A DNA stretch of 64,000 nucleotides, from positions 1 through 64,000 of the forward strand of contig CACZKE010000026.1 in assembly GCA_902781705.1 (NCBI GenBank). Direction: 5' to 3'. Source of the stretch: an uncultured Bacteroidia bacterium (lineage in GTDB: Bacteria > Bacteroidota > Bacteroidia > Bacteroidales > UBA932). Positions 17,565 through 26,735 of the stretch are shown piece by piece. Position 1 is the first letter of the stretch. Every line of letters starts with the position of its first letter. The position numbers and the translations under genes were made by a program. The notes beneath the pieces were generated by a model, which saw nothing but the letters and a program-made list of their open reading frames with translations, was not told the origin of the DNA and made no database searches.

Positions 17565-18164
17565 ATGGCAGCTGAATCGAATCTCAAGAACATGGTGATG
17601 GTCCTCGGCCTCACCTGCCTCGCATGCTCCGCCGTGCTCGGCGGCGCGTACGCCATCACGAAGGAACCCATCGACGCCGCGGCCAGGGCGAAGACCGACA
17701 GGGCCATCGGCGCGGTCCTTCCTGCCTTCGACGAAACCTCTTACGAGAGTGTCGAACTCGATGGCAAGACCTACAACTACTACAAGGCCGTCAAGGGCGG
17801 GGAAACCGTCGGCTATGCCGTGGAGTCCTCCGTCGTCGGCTTCGGCGGTCCGCTGTCCCTGATGGTGGGCGTCACCCCGGACGGGGTCGTCCACAACACG
17901 TCCGTCCTCTCCCACGCCGAGACCCCCGGCCTCGGTGCGAAGTGCAACACCGACGCGAAATTCATGGCCCAGTGGGAGGGTTTCGACCCTTCCGCGAAGA
18001 TCCTCTCCGTCAAGAAGGACGGCGGTGACGTGGACGCCATCACGGCTTCCACCATCACCTCCCGCGCCTACACGGAGGCGGTGAAGAATGCCCTTGCCGC
18101 AGTTTCTGTCATTTCGAGCGGAGTCGAGAAATCTAATTCCATGGAGGAAGAAGCCCATGAGTAA
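17565..18164 (+). CDS. rnfG: Electron transport complex subunit RnfG, with repeat-derived tail
   Basis: A 199-residue periplasmic subunit with one N-terminal membrane anchor. The FMN-binding motif, normally S(T)GAT, reads DAITASTITS; the acceptor threonine is kept but the Gly-Ala positions are changed. The C-terminal tail, VISSGVEKSNSMEEEAHE, is encoded in part by a REP-like palindrome at 18107-18134, so the natural end of the protein was probably replaced or extended by the repeat. It overlaps rnfE by 8 bp, so translation still couples to the next gene. Confidence 0.93.
   Translation: MAAESNLKNMVMVLGLTCLACSAVLGGAYAITKEPIDAAARAKTDRAIGAVLPAFDETSYESVELDGKTYNYYKAVKGGETVGYAVESSVVGFGGPLSLMVGVTPDGVVHNTSVLSHAETPGLGAKCNTDAKFMAQWEGFDPSAKILSVKKDGGDVDAITASTITSRAYTEAVKNALAAVSVISSGVEKSNSMEEEAHE
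18107..18134. repeat. REP-like palindromic repeat, copy 2 (inside rnfG)
   Basis: TGTCATTTCGAGCGGAGTCG followed by AGAAATCT is a dispersed Bacteroidetes palindrome of the kind seen between many genes. Here it lies inside the rnfG frame and encodes part of the C-terminal tail. Copy 1, in opposite orientation, lies at 16549-16577 in the same operon. Confidence 0.65.
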
Positions 18165-18747
18165 GAATCTGAAACTCATCACCGACGGTCTGGTCAAGAA
18201 CAACCCGACCTTCGTCCTGCTGCTGGGCATGTGCCCGACCCTGGCCACCACGACCTCGGCCGTCAACGGCCTGTCCATGGGCCTGGCGACCCTGTTCGTC
18301 CTGGTCCTTTCCAACATGGCCATCTCCCTGATCGCCCCGGTCGTTCCGGACAAGGTGCACATCCCGGTGTATATCGTGGTGATCGCCACCTTCGTGACGC
18401 TCCTGCAGTTCCTGATGCAGGCCTACACCCCGGCGATGTACGAGACCCTGGGCCTGTTCATCCCGCTCATCGTGGTGAACTGCATCGTCCTCGGACGTGC
18501 GGAGGCCTTCGCGAACAAGCACGGCGTGCTGGAAAGCGCCTGTGACGGCCTGGGCGTCGGCCTCGGCTTCACCTGCTCGCTCACCGTCCTCGGCCTCGTC
18601 CGCGAGATCCTGGGCTCCGGCTCCGCCTTCGGCTTCAACTTCATCGGCGGAAACGACGGCATGCTCGCCTTCGTCATGGCCCCCGGCGCCTTCCTGTGCC
18701 TGGGTTACCTGATGGTCCTGTTCAACAAGTTCCTCAAGAAAGACTAA
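18157..18747 (+). CDS. rnfE: Electron transport complex subunit RnfE
   Basis: A 196-residue membrane subunit with six predicted helices, of the RnfE/RsxE/NqrD family. It starts MSKNLKLITDGLVKNNPTFV, and the LGMCPTLA motif contains the cysteine that in homologues helps ligate an iron-sulfur centre between RnfA and RnfE. The start at 18157 lies inside the rnfG end; the frame further upstream belongs to the repeat. Followed by rnfA after 6 bp. Confidence 0.95.
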   Translation: MSKNLKLITDGLVKNNPTFVLLLGMCPTLATTTSAVNGLSMGLATLFVLVLSNMAISLIAPVVPDKVHIPVYIVVIATFVTLLQFLMQAYTPAMYETLGLFIPLIVVNCIVLGRAEAFANKHGVLESACDGLGVGLGFTCSLTVLGLVREILGSGSAFGFNFIGGNDGMLAFVMAPGAFLCLGYLMVLFNKFLKKD

Positions 18748-18753
18748 GCACCT

Positions 18754-19356
18754 ATGGAGTACTTCCTGATCATCATTTCGGCGATTTTTGTCAATAACAT
18801 CGTCCTTGCGCAGTTCCTCGGAATCTGCCCCTACCTGGGTGTCTCCAACAAGCTTTCGACGGCCTCCGGCATGTCGATGGCCGTGTGCTTCGTCATCACC
18901 CTCGCCACCCTGGTGACTTACCTCATCAACCAGTACCTTCTCGTGCCGTTCCAGCTCGAGTTCCTGCAGACGATCGCGTTCATCCTCGTGATCGCCGCCC
19001 TCGTGCAGATGGTGGAGATCGTCCTCAAGAAGGTGAGCCCTTCCCTGTACCAGGCCCTCGGTATCTTCCTTCCCCTGATCACCACGAACTGCGCCGTCCT
19101 CGGCGTCGCCATCACCGTGGTCACGAAGGAGTTCACCTTCGGCCTTCCTTCCCACATGCTGAATCTCGGTGAGGCGCTCGTCTATGCCTTCGCGACCTCC
19201 CTGGGCTACGGTCTCGCCATGGTCATCTTCGCGGGTATCCGCGAGCATCTGGCCCTGAGCGACGTTCCCAAGGCGTTCAAGGGCGTTCCGATCGCCCTGG
19301 TGAGCGTGGGCATCCTCGCGCTGGCCTTCATGGGCTTCAGCGGCATGGTAAAGTAA
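18754..19356 (+). CDS. rnfA: Electron transport complex subunit RnfA
   Basis: A 200-residue membrane subunit homologous to RnfE and NqrE, six helices. Conserved segments are [19 protein letters not shown] and [12 protein letters not shown], each with a cysteine that fits the RnfA/RnfE iron-sulfur site. Last gene of rnfBCDGEA. The following outer-membrane protein gene starts 22 bp later and may be read from the same transcript. Confidence 0.96.
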   Translation: MEYFLIIISAIFVNNIVLAQFLGICPYLGVSNKLSTASGMSMAVCFVITLATLVTYLINQYLLVPFQLEFLQTIAFILVIAALVQMVEIVLKKVSPSLYQALGIFLPLITTNCAVLGVAITVVTKEFTFGLPSHMLNLGEALVYAFATSLGYGLAMVIFAGIREHLALSDVPKAFKGVPIALVSVGILALAFMGFSGMVK

Positions 19357-19378
19357 ATCTCTTAATATAGTGTTAGTT

Positions 19379-19876
19379 ATGAAGAAGAGTTTATTGATTG
19401 TGGTGGCCCTGCTGGGCCTCTCCATCGCGGCCGTGGCGCAGCCCAAGGCCATCGGTGTCCGTGGCGGACTGTTCGGCAGCGCCTTCGGCGGTGAGATCAG
19501 TTACGAACACTGGGCGACCTTGTTCGACAATGACTACGACTTCCTCGAGGCCGAACTCGGCGTCTTCGCCGGCAACGGTTTCAAGGCCTCGGCCATGTAC
19601 AACTTCACCTTTGCCCAGCCGGAATTCACCGACCGCGGCGAATGGGCCTTCTATGCCGGTCCCGGCGTCGTGGCCGGCTATGGCACCGGTGTGAACAAGA
19701 ACGATGAGAAAGTGGCGGCCCCGTTCGTGGGATTGGCCGCGCAGTTGGGCCTGGAGTACACCTTCTGGTTCCCCCTCCAGCTCTCCGTGGACTTCCGTCC
19801 CACCTTCATGATCCCGACGCTGATGAACCGCACCAACTGGTACGGTCTCGCCCTGTCGGCCCGGTACGCGTTCTAG
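19379..19876 (+). CDS. Outer-membrane beta-barrel protein
   Basis: A 165-residue protein with a signal peptide (MKKSLLIVVALLGLSIAAVAQ) and alternating short beta strands ending in the C-terminal aromatic residue typical of outer-membrane barrels (SARYAF). Around eight strands are likely. No enzyme motif is seen. The start at 19379 was preferred to a GTG three codons upstream because the signal peptide begins with MKK. Its last 4 bp overlap the convergent GH89 gene. Confidence 0.75.
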   Translation: MKKSLLIVVALLGLSIAAVAQPKAIGVRGGLFGSAFGGEISYEHWATLFDNDYDFLEAELGVFAGNGFKASAMYNFTFAQPEFTDRGEWAFYAGPGVVAGYGTGVNKNDEKVAAPFVGLAAQLGLEYTFWFPLQLSVDFRPTFMIPTLMNRTNWYGLALSARYAF

Positions 19877-22020
19877 TCCGCGAGCCAGGCGTCGATGTCC
19901 TTCTGGATGCGCCGGGCGACCCTCCGGGTCTTGCCCACCGGCCGGGAAGGATAGACATCGGTCCTCTGGTTCCAACCCTCTTCGAAGGCTTTGAGATCCG
20001 TCTCGAAGCCTTCTTCGTTGAAGGGCCGGTCCTCCCGGACGCTGGCGAGGGCTTCGTTGAACAGGATGTCCCAGCGGCCCTGGTAGTAGCCGCGGACGAG
20101 GCCGTTCCAGAGGCGGTTCGCATAGTCGTTGAGGATGGGGCCGCCCCAGATGGTGAGCAGGGTGCGGGCATTGCGCTCATAGTAAGCTTTTTCGGCTTCG
20201 TCCACGCCAAGGGCCCGGGCATCGGCGATCCACTTCCCGAGCAGGAAGTCGGGATGCGTGCCCAGCAAATCGTCGATATCGGCGAAAATCTGGTGGGACT
20301 TGTCCACGAGGGCCTCCATCTTCGGGAGGTCCTTCGCCTTGTAGGCGGCGGTGAATTCGTCCCGGACTTCCCAGAAATAGTTGGCCAGCCACTGGGAATA
20401 GAAGTTCACGAGGTCGTAGTCATAGGCGTCTCGGCCGGACTTGTGCCGGAGGAGTTCCTTGCAGCACGCTAGGAGCAGGTCCCTGTCATAGGAATAGTCC
20501 GGCTTGGTATAATAAGTCCCGTGGCCCTCGAAGGTGGGTCGGGCGTTTACCTGGGAGCCCAGGCCGTAATAGGCGCTGTCGTGGTAGATGCTGTCAACGA
20601 GGGTTTTCCAGGTCTTTTCCACGTCGGCATCGGCCTTCCCGTACCGGAGGCGGGCCCAGTCGCGGGTCCATCCGTCTACGTCGCCTTCCGGCATCCAGGG
20701 GCGCTCCAGCAGGTATTCGAAGATCTGCGGACTCACGTCGAAGGATTCCAGGGTGGAACCCACGCCGGTCAGGTTGTCCCCGGCTTCAGCCAAGGTACCG
20801 GAGAGGAGTTCCTCCATCTTGTGCAGGTTGCCGACCAGGGTGGTGTTGCCGCCGAAATTCCCCAGGTAGCACCAGATGTAGGGCTGGCCGTAGAACCCGT
20901 CACAGGTGCGCCAGACCTCGGCTTTCTCGCAGAAATAATCCAGCAGCACGAGCTTGTCCTGCGGTACGGCGGTCAGATAGGCGTTCAGCCTCTCCTGCGT
21001 CCAATTCTTGCGCTTATACCAGAACACCCAGCTCATCTGGAGCCAGCGGGCATCGGGGTCGGCCGCTTCCAGGGAAGCGTAGATGTGCTCCGAGACGGTC
21101 TTCAGGTACTCCGGCTCCCAGCTGGGCGGATCCATTTCATTGAAGGGGTCCACGCCGTAGATATGGTCCGTCCCGTAGAGGGCCTCCTGCTTTTCCAGGA
21201 AGCTCTTCTGGATCTTCGGGAAGAGGGGATCCTCCGAATTCAGGAAGAAGGTGGGCTCGAAACCGCACCAGGCGCTGAGGTTCTTGATGTCCGCTTCCGG
21301 GAACAGCTCGGCGATGCGGCCGGGTACATGGCCGGCGAATCCGGGCAGCACCGGGGTCATGCCCAGTTCCCGTTCCCGGGCGACGATCCGCCCCTGCAGG
21401 GCCTTCTGGCCTTCCAGCCAGGAGACGGGCAGCGGCCCCTGGAAGCCGTCCAGGTTCGCCATCCGGTGCCAGGGAAGGTGGGCCGGGCCGCTGAAATAGG
21501 CGCGGACCTCTTCGTCGGTCATTCCGAACTCCTTCCAGACTTCCCGCCACACGGCTTCCTGGCCGGTGATGGCGAGGGGCATCGTCACACCGTTCATCGC
21601 CATCCAGTCGATGAAACGTTCCCACTGCTTCCACCCCCACCAGGGCATCGTATAGCCGTAGGTGCAGTAATTCAGGAAGAAGCGGTCATCCACCCGGGCC
21701 TCCCGCCGGACGGTCTCCTTTACGCGCGGCAGGCGCCAGGGCAGCTGGACGGGCTGGTCTTCGAACCAGGACACATGGACATGCGCCACGTGTTTGAGAT
21801 ACCAGTTCAAGCCCATCGCCTGGGAGTTCACGTTGTTGCCGGTGATGCGGATCCTGCGTCCGGCCTGTTCCACCTGGAAGTAATCCTTGTCCGCAGGCGC
21901 TTCGACGAATTCGAAACGGGCGGCCTTCCGGCCCAGGATGCGGCGGGCGAGGCCGTCGGCCGGGGCGGCCTGGAGGAGCGTCGCCGCAAACAGGGCGGCA
22001 AGGAGGGCGAACTTTTTCAT
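19873..22020 (-). CDS. Alpha-N-acetylglucosaminidase, GH89 (first copy)
   Basis: A 715-residue secreted glycosidase (NAGLU family) that removes terminal alpha-linked N-acetylglucosamine. A signal peptide spans residues 1-19. The family core FFLNYCTYGYTMPWW lies near residue 114. The two catalytic glutamates are Glu295 in DPFNEMDPP and Glu425 in TLESFD. They are 130 residues apart, as in human NAGLU (316 and 446). The position after Glu425, usually Gly, is Ser. The start at 22020 is ATG; a TTG two codons earlier is possible. It follows the DUF3472 gene by 2 bp, so both are in one operon divergent from susC. Confidence 0.93.
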   Translation of the reverse strand: MKKFALLAALFAATLLQAAPADGLARRILGRKAARFEFVEAPADKDYFQVEQAGRRIRITGNNVNSQAMGLNWYLKHVAHVHVSWFEDQPVQLPWRLPRVKETVRREARVDDRFFLNYCTYGYTMPWWGWKQWERFIDWMAMNGVTMPLAITGQEAVWREVWKEFGMTDEEVRAYFSGPAHLPWHRMANLDGFQGPLPVSWLEGQKALQGRIVARERELGMTPVLPGFAGHVPGRIAELFPEADIKNLSAWCGFEPTFFLNSEDPLFPKIQKSFLEKQEALYGTDHIYGVDPFNEMDPPSWEPEYLKTVSEHIYASLEAADPDARWLQMSWVFWYKRKNWTQERLNAYLTAVPQDKLVLLDYFCEKAEVWRTCDGFYGQPYIWCYLGNFGGNTTLVGNLHKMEELLSGTLAEAGDNLTGVGSTLESFDVSPQIFEYLLERPWMPEGDVDGWTRDWARLRYGKADADVEKTWKTLVDSIYHDSAYYGLGSQVNARPTFEGHGTYYTKPDYSYDRDLLLACCKELLRHKSGRDAYDYDLVNFYSQWLANYFWEVRDEFTAAYKAKDLPKMEALVDKSHQIFADIDDLLGTHPDFLLGKWIADARALGVDEAEKAYYERNARTLLTIWGGPILNDYANRLWNGLVRGYYQGRWDILFNEALASVREDRPFNEEGFETDLKAFEEGWNQRTDVYPSRPVGKTRRVARRIQKDIDAWLAD

Positions 22021-22022
22021 AT

Positions 22023-23357
22023 TCAAAGGTTTTCGAGGGATTCAAAGTCGATTTCCGGTGCGGGGCCGCCGCCGGTGCGGGTGAAACGGGTCCCGTATGC
22101 CGTCTTTTCGTTGAAGAAACCGCAGTTCTTCAGCAGGAAGCAGGCACCGTCGGATGCACCGTACAGGTCTCCGCGCATACCGGTCCGGCCGGTGTTGTCG
22201 CAGGAGAACCGGGCCTCGGTGACTTCCTTCCAGGTCCCGTCCTTCATCCGGACCCACTGGTTGCCGAAACGGACGCTGCGGCTGTAGATGCTCGTGTTGG
22301 GGTCGAAGCATTCCAGGAAAGAGTATGCGCCTTTGTACCAGGTGTCGGTCTTGGGGCGCCGGAAAGAGGCGAGCAGGTGCCATTCCCCGGTCTCATCCCG
22401 GAAATAGCCCGTATAGTCGGTGTTTCCGTGCCCGTCCGGATGCACATGGACCAGGGTCCCGTAGGTCCGGCCCGGTTTCCAGTCGTAGTCCATGAAACTC
22501 TGCCCTCCGGAGCCTTCCCCGCCGAAATCCTGAGCCGTCACGCCGGTTCCCTTGCGGAGCGTCCGGATACGCATGTCCTCCGGAATGGCGCCGGGATTGT
22601 CCGTCTGATAGGGGCTCCAGACGGAAAAGAGGACGGTATTGGGTCCGTCCGTATGGGTCTGGATGCCCATGTAACCTTCACTGAAGCCGGTAAGCATGTA
22701 GTAAGTAGCCGGGACAACGCCCTCTTCCGGGACCGTCGCCTCGTTGTAGAACCATTCGGCATCCCCGGCCGGGAAGTCATAGAAGAGGTGGACGGACGGT
22801 CCGCGCCGGTACCAGTAGCTGTCACCGACCTTGTCCTCCGGGGTATAGTTGAGCTCCCCCGCAAGGGCCGTTCCGCTGGCGTAGAAGCGGGAAATCCGGA
22901 AGAACTGAGCCCTTTCCGGCTTCGCGCCGCTTCCCTGGATGTCCACGCGGACATACCCCGGCTCCTTCACCTCGAAATCGCCGATGTCAAAGTTCCCCGG
23001 TTCCGTCACCTTGACCCGGTGGACCTTTCCGTTGCAGGTGAAGGTGAAATCCGTGGACTGGGTACCGGAGGGCTGCGCCGCCCGGAAAGCGAGGTGCAGG
23101 ATGCCTTTCCCTTCCGTCCGGAGAAACAGCGAAAGCACGGTGGCGGGGTCGTTCCAGGACTTCAGCGTACTTTCATACGTGTCGATGACCTTGGGCGCCT
23201 CCTCGTAAAAAGAACCGTTTGCGGCCGTGACGAAGACGTTTCCCCGGAAGGGGATGACGCGGGCGTCCGGTGCGGGTTCGAAGGGGGTGGCAGGCGGATT
23301 CCCGCAGGATGCGGCCACAAGGGCGGCGGGAAGAAGAAATTTGAATAAACGGTGCAT
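22023..23357 (-). CDS. DUF3472 (with DUF5077-like N-terminus) lipoprotein
   Basis: A 444-residue lipoprotein (MHRLFKFLLPAALVAASC, Cys18). The N-terminal part looks like the DUF5077 beta-sandwich and the C-terminal part like DUF3472, with YYMLTGFSEGYMGIQ and FSVWSPYQTDNP motifs; the pair is common in Bacteroidetes glycan-degrading loci and is likely to bind or cleave carbohydrate at the surface. The start at 23357 is close behind a TACCTTTG -7 box. It is the first gene of the leftward operon with GH89. Confidence 0.8.
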   Translation of the reverse strand: MHRLFKFLLPAALVAASCGNPPATPFEPAPDARVIPFRGNVFVTAANGSFYEEAPKVIDTYESTLKSWNDPATVLSLFLRTEGKGILHLAFRAAQPSGTQSTDFTFTCNGKVHRVKVTEPGNFDIGDFEVKEPGYVRVDIQGSGAKPERAQFFRISRFYASGTALAGELNYTPEDKVGDSYWYRRGPSVHLFYDFPAGDAEWFYNEATVPEEGVVPATYYMLTGFSEGYMGIQTHTDGPNTVLFSVWSPYQTDNPGAIPEDMRIRTLRKGTGVTAQDFGGEGSGGQSFMDYDWKPGRTYGTLVHVHPDGHGNTDYTGYFRDETGEWHLLASFRRPKTDTWYKGAYSFLECFDPNTSIYSRSVRFGNQWVRMKDGTWKEVTEARFSCDNTGRTGMRGDLYGASDGACFLLKNCGFFNEKTAYGTRFTRTGGGPAPEIDFESLENL

Positions 23358-23375
23358 AATCTTCCAATCTTGGCC

Positions 23376-23383
23376 CAAAGGTA
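23376..23383 (-). promoter_or_regulatory. Bacteroidetes -7 box (TACCTTTG) for the leftward DUF3472-GH89 operon
   Basis: CAAAGGTA on the plus strand is TACCTTTG on the minus strand, 19 bp before the DUF3472 start. It is part of the divergent control region shared with susC. Confidence 0.6.
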
Positions 23384-23447
23384 GTGATTCCCCCCCGGTT
23401 TCGGAAATAATTACACGCTCCGGAGTGCACTTATTGCTAAAAAAACT

Positions 23448-23455
23448 TAACTTTG
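23448..23455 (+). promoter_or_regulatory. Bacteroidetes -7 box (TAACTTTG) for the susC operon
   Basis: TAACTTTG matches TAnnTTTG. It leaves a leader of roughly 55 nt before the susC-like start at 23514. The two divergent -7 boxes are about 65 bp apart, leaving room for a regulator site between them; no regulator gene lies next to this locus. Confidence 0.65.
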
Positions 23456-23513
23456 TGAGAGTATTAATGAAAAAACGACGATTCAACCAACTTATATCCT
23501 AACTGTTTTCCGT

Positions 23514-26500
23514 ATGAAAAGATTCTTAATCGCGATCTTGTTCCTGGCCGCTGGTGTGGCTGCCTGGGGACAGACGACGGTGCACGGCGTGGTCCAGGAC
23601 CCTGCCGGCGTTCCCATCGTCGGAGCAGGAATCCTTCAGGCCGGATCCTCGACCAACGGCGTCGTTTCCGACCTGGACGGTACTTTCGTCATCAGCGTGC
23701 CTGCCAACGCATCGCTGGAAGTCTCCTGTGTGGGCTATGTGTCCAAGCAGGTTCCGGTAAACGGACAGACCCGTCTTACCGTCGTCCTCGAGGAGGACGC
23801 CGAAATGCTGGACGACGTCGTGGTCGTCGCCTTCGGTAAGATGAAACGCGAGGCCTTCACCGGTTCGGCGGGCGTGATGAAGTCCGACGACCTCCTCAAG
23901 TCCCAGGTCTCCAATGCCGCCCAGGCCCTCGCGGGCCGTGTGGCCGGTGTCCAGATCAACAACACCTCCGGCCAGCTGGGCAGTTCCCCGTCCATCACCA
24001 TCCGCGGTATCGGCTCCTATTCCTCCGATACGTCCCCGCTCATCGTCGTGGACGGCATGCCGTATGACGGTGACCTGAACCTCATCAACTCCGCCGATAT
24101 CGAGTCGATGACCGTCCTCAAAGATGCCGCTTCCAACGCGCTGTACGGTGCCCGCGGCGCGAACGGTGTGATCATGATCACCACCAAGCGCGGCCAGGCC
24201 GGTGACGCGAAGGTCACTTTCGATGCCAAGTGGGGCGTGAACACGAACGCCCTGCAGCTGTACAACACTACGAATACGCAGCAGTTCTACGAGACCTACT
24301 ATAAGACTATCTACAACCAGGCGATCCTGGACGGCGCTTCCGCCGCCGACGCCCATGCCAAGGCGAACAGTTATGTCCAGGGTTCCTCGACCGGCCCCGG
24401 TTACATGGTTTATACCGTCCCGCGCGGAGAGGATTTCATCCTTCAGGGCGGCACGATGAACCCGAAGGCTTCCCTCGGCGCCTTCCATGTCTATGACGGC
24501 CAGACCTTCTGGCTCCAGCCGGACGACTGGGAGAAGGAAGGTCTCCGGAACGGATTCCGCCAGGAGTACAACGTCTCAGTGACCGGTTCCGTCGCCAGCA
24601 AGCTGAACTATTTCGCTTCCCTCGGTTACCTGGACCAGCAGGGTATCCAGGAGGGTTCCGACCAGGACCGTCTGACGGCCCGCCTCTCCGCCGACTACCA
24701 GGCCAAGCCCTGGCTCAAGGTGGGCGGTAATTTCAACTATACGAAGTATAAGTATCACAATACTTCTGAAGGTACCCTGAACGCCGGATTCATCTGGCAG
24801 ACCATCAAGACGCAGGCGCCTGTGTATCCGGTGTGGCTGCGTGATGGCAACGGCAACGTCCTCATCGACCGCTGGGGCGAACCCCGCTATGATTTCGCCC
24901 AGTCCTATGGGCTCAACCGGGCGGGCGGCACCGGCGGCAACTCTATCTTCGGCAACAAGTACGCTTCTTCCGGTACCGACGGAAACGCCTTTACCGTGAG
25001 CGGCTTCGCCGATTTCAAGCTGATGGACGGTCTGGTGTTCACGGTCAACGGCAGTGCCTATGACTACGACCGCCGGTACACCTATACCGACAGCCCCTTC
25101 GTGGACTACTACACCTCCAGTTCCGACAACGGCTACCTGTCCAAGAGTTCCACCCGGACCTACACTTACAACACGCAGCAACTCCTGAATTACAACAAGA
25201 CGTTCGGCCTGCACGAAGTCAGTGCGCTGCTCGGTCATGAGTACTACAACTACAAGTATGAATACATGGCTGTGGCCGGCAAGAACTTCGGTATCGACAA
25301 CGCCACCGAACTGGGACAGGTCCTGGAAGTGGATCCGAATCCTTCCAGCGAGTCTGCCACCTATAACGTGGAGGGTTACTTCTCCCGCCTGATGTACAAC
25401 TACGACGGCCGCTACTATCTGTCCGGATCCTACCGCCGCGACGCTTCCTCCCGTTTCGCGAAGGATCATCGCTGGGGTAACTTCTGGTCCGTGGGCGGAG
25501 CCTGGGTCCTTTCCAAGGAGCCGTGGTTCCACAGCAACTGGATCGACTTCCTGAAGTTCAAGGCTTCCGTGGGCAGCCAGGGTAATGACAACATCGGCTC
25601 TTACATGTACGTGAATACCCGTACGATCGTGGATGCCGGCGGCGAACCGTCGTATCCGCGTCGTCAGAGCGGCACCGAGAACATTACCTGGGAGACCAAC
25701 ACGAACTGGAATACCGGTTTCGATTTCGAACTTTTCAATCGCCGGCTCACCGGAAGCCTGGACTATTTCTACCGGGTCACCTCCGACATGCTGTTCGAGA
25801 TCGAGGTCCCGCCGACCTATGCGACCGGTAGCTATTGGACCAACATGGGCGATATCCGCAACCGCGGTATCGAACTGGACCTGCACTGGCTGGCCGTCCA
25901 GAAGAAGAACTTCTCGTGGAACATCGACTTCAACCTCTCCCATGTCCGCGACAGGATCCTCCGTCTGCCGGATGACCTGAAGACGATGGACGTGGACGGT
26001 CACGGCGGTTTCGTGAACGAAGACGGCTCCTTCATCTCCAAGTACCGCTACTATGTGGGCGAAGGACTCCCGCTGTACACCTGGTACCTCCGCGAGTATG
26101 CGGGTGTGGACAAGGAGACCGGTGAAGCCCTGTACTACAAGGATGAACTGGATGAGGACGGCAACGTGACCGGAAAGGTTACGACGAAGAATGCGGATGA
26201 GGGCACTTACTACCTCAATGCCAATGCGATGCCGGACCTTTACGGCGGTCTCGGGATGAGCTTCCAGCTCTATGGGTTCGACCTGTCGTTCAACCTCACC
26301 TACCAGTTGGGCGGCAAGGCGTACGACTATGCCTACCAGATCATCATGCACAATGGCAGCGGCAACCAGATCGGTACGACCTGGCATACGGATATCCTCC
26401 GGGCCTGGACGCCGACGAACACCGACACCGACGTTCCTCGCCTGAACCAGTCCGATGTCTATACCAGTTCCCGCTCCGACCGCTTCCTGGTGGATGCGAG

Positions 26501-26723
26501 TTACCTGAATTTCCAGAACGTGAACTTCGGCTACACCTTCCCGTCCAGGCTGACCCGGAATGCTGGCATCAGCAACCTGCGCCTGTATGTGTCTGCCGAA
26601 AACCTGTTCTATCTCTCAGCCCGCCGCGGTTTCGACCCGCGCTACTCCCTGGCCGGCTACAACAATATGTCTTCGTACAACCCGATCCGTACTGTTTCCG
26701 GCGGTATTTCCCTGACTTTCTAA
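23514..26723 (+). CDS. SusC-like TonB-dependent outer-membrane transporter
   Basis: A 1069-residue protein. Order: signal peptide (1-19), CarboxypepD_reg-like domain (TVHGVVQDPAGVPIVGAG, about 22-100), plug domain (SPSITIRGIGSYSSDTSPLI, about 115-230, ending GARGANGVIMITTKRG) and the beta barrel up to the terminal SGGISLTF. With the SusD partner it imports oligosaccharides across the outer membrane using TonB energy. Length is normal. The GH89 enzymes around it suggest alpha-GlcNAc-containing glycans as cargo. Confidence 0.95.
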   Translation: MKRFLIAILFLAAGVAAWGQTTVHGVVQDPAGVPIVGAGILQAGSSTNGVVSDLDGTFVISVPANASLEVSCVGYVSKQVPVNGQTRLTVVLEEDAEMLDDVVVVAFGKMKREAFTGSAGVMKSDDLLKSQVSNAAQALAGRVAGVQINNTSGQLGSSPSITIRGIGSYSSDTSPLIVVDGMPYDGDLNLINSADIESMTVLKDAASNALYGARGANGVIMITTKRGQAGDAKVTFDAKWGVNTNALQLYNTTNTQQFYETYYKTIYNQAILDGASAADAHAKANSYVQGSSTGPGYMVYTVPRGEDFILQGGTMNPKASLGAFHVYDGQTFWLQPDDWEKEGLRNGFRQEYNVSVTGSVASKLNYFASLGYLDQQGIQEGSDQDRLTARLSADYQAKPWLKVGGNFNYTKYKYHNTSEGTLNAGFIWQTIKTQAPVYPVWLRDGNGNVLIDRWGEPRYDFAQSYGLNRAGGTGGNSIFGNKYASSGTDGNAFTVSGFADFKLMDGLVFTVNGSAYDYDRRYTYTDSPFVDYYTSSSDNGYLSKSSTRTYTYNTQQLLNYNKTFGLHEVSALLGHEYYNYKYEYMAVAGKNFGIDNATELGQVLEVDPNPSSESATYNVEGYFSRLMYNYDGRYYLSGSYRRDASSRFAKDHRWGNFWSVGGAWVLSKEPWFHSNWIDFLKFKASVGSQGNDNIGSYMYVNTRTIVDAGGEPSYPRRQSGTENITWETNTNWNTGFDFELFNRRLTGSLDYFYRVTSDMLFEIEVPPTYATGSYWTNMGDIRNRGIELDLHWLAVQKKNFSWNIDFNLSHVRDRILRLPDDLKTMDVDGHGGFVNEDGSFISKYRYYVGEGLPLYTWYLREYAGVDKETGEALYYKDELDEDGNVTGKVTTKNADEGTYYLNANAMPDLYGGLGMSFQLYGFDLSFNLTYQLGGKAYDYAYQIIMHNGSGNQIGTTWHTDILRAWTPTNTDTDVPRLNQSDVYTSSRSDRFLVDASYLNFQNVNFGYTFPSRLTRNAGISNLRLYVSAENLFYLSARRGFDPRYSLAGYNNMSSYNPIRTVSGGISLTF

Positions 26724-26735
26724 AAGGACAAGACC

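Noticed and set aside
18107..18134. TGTCATTTCGAG in rnfG as another island promoter
   Set aside because: No CTCTRTW lies 18 bp downstream, and the sequence is explained by the REP-like palindrome.
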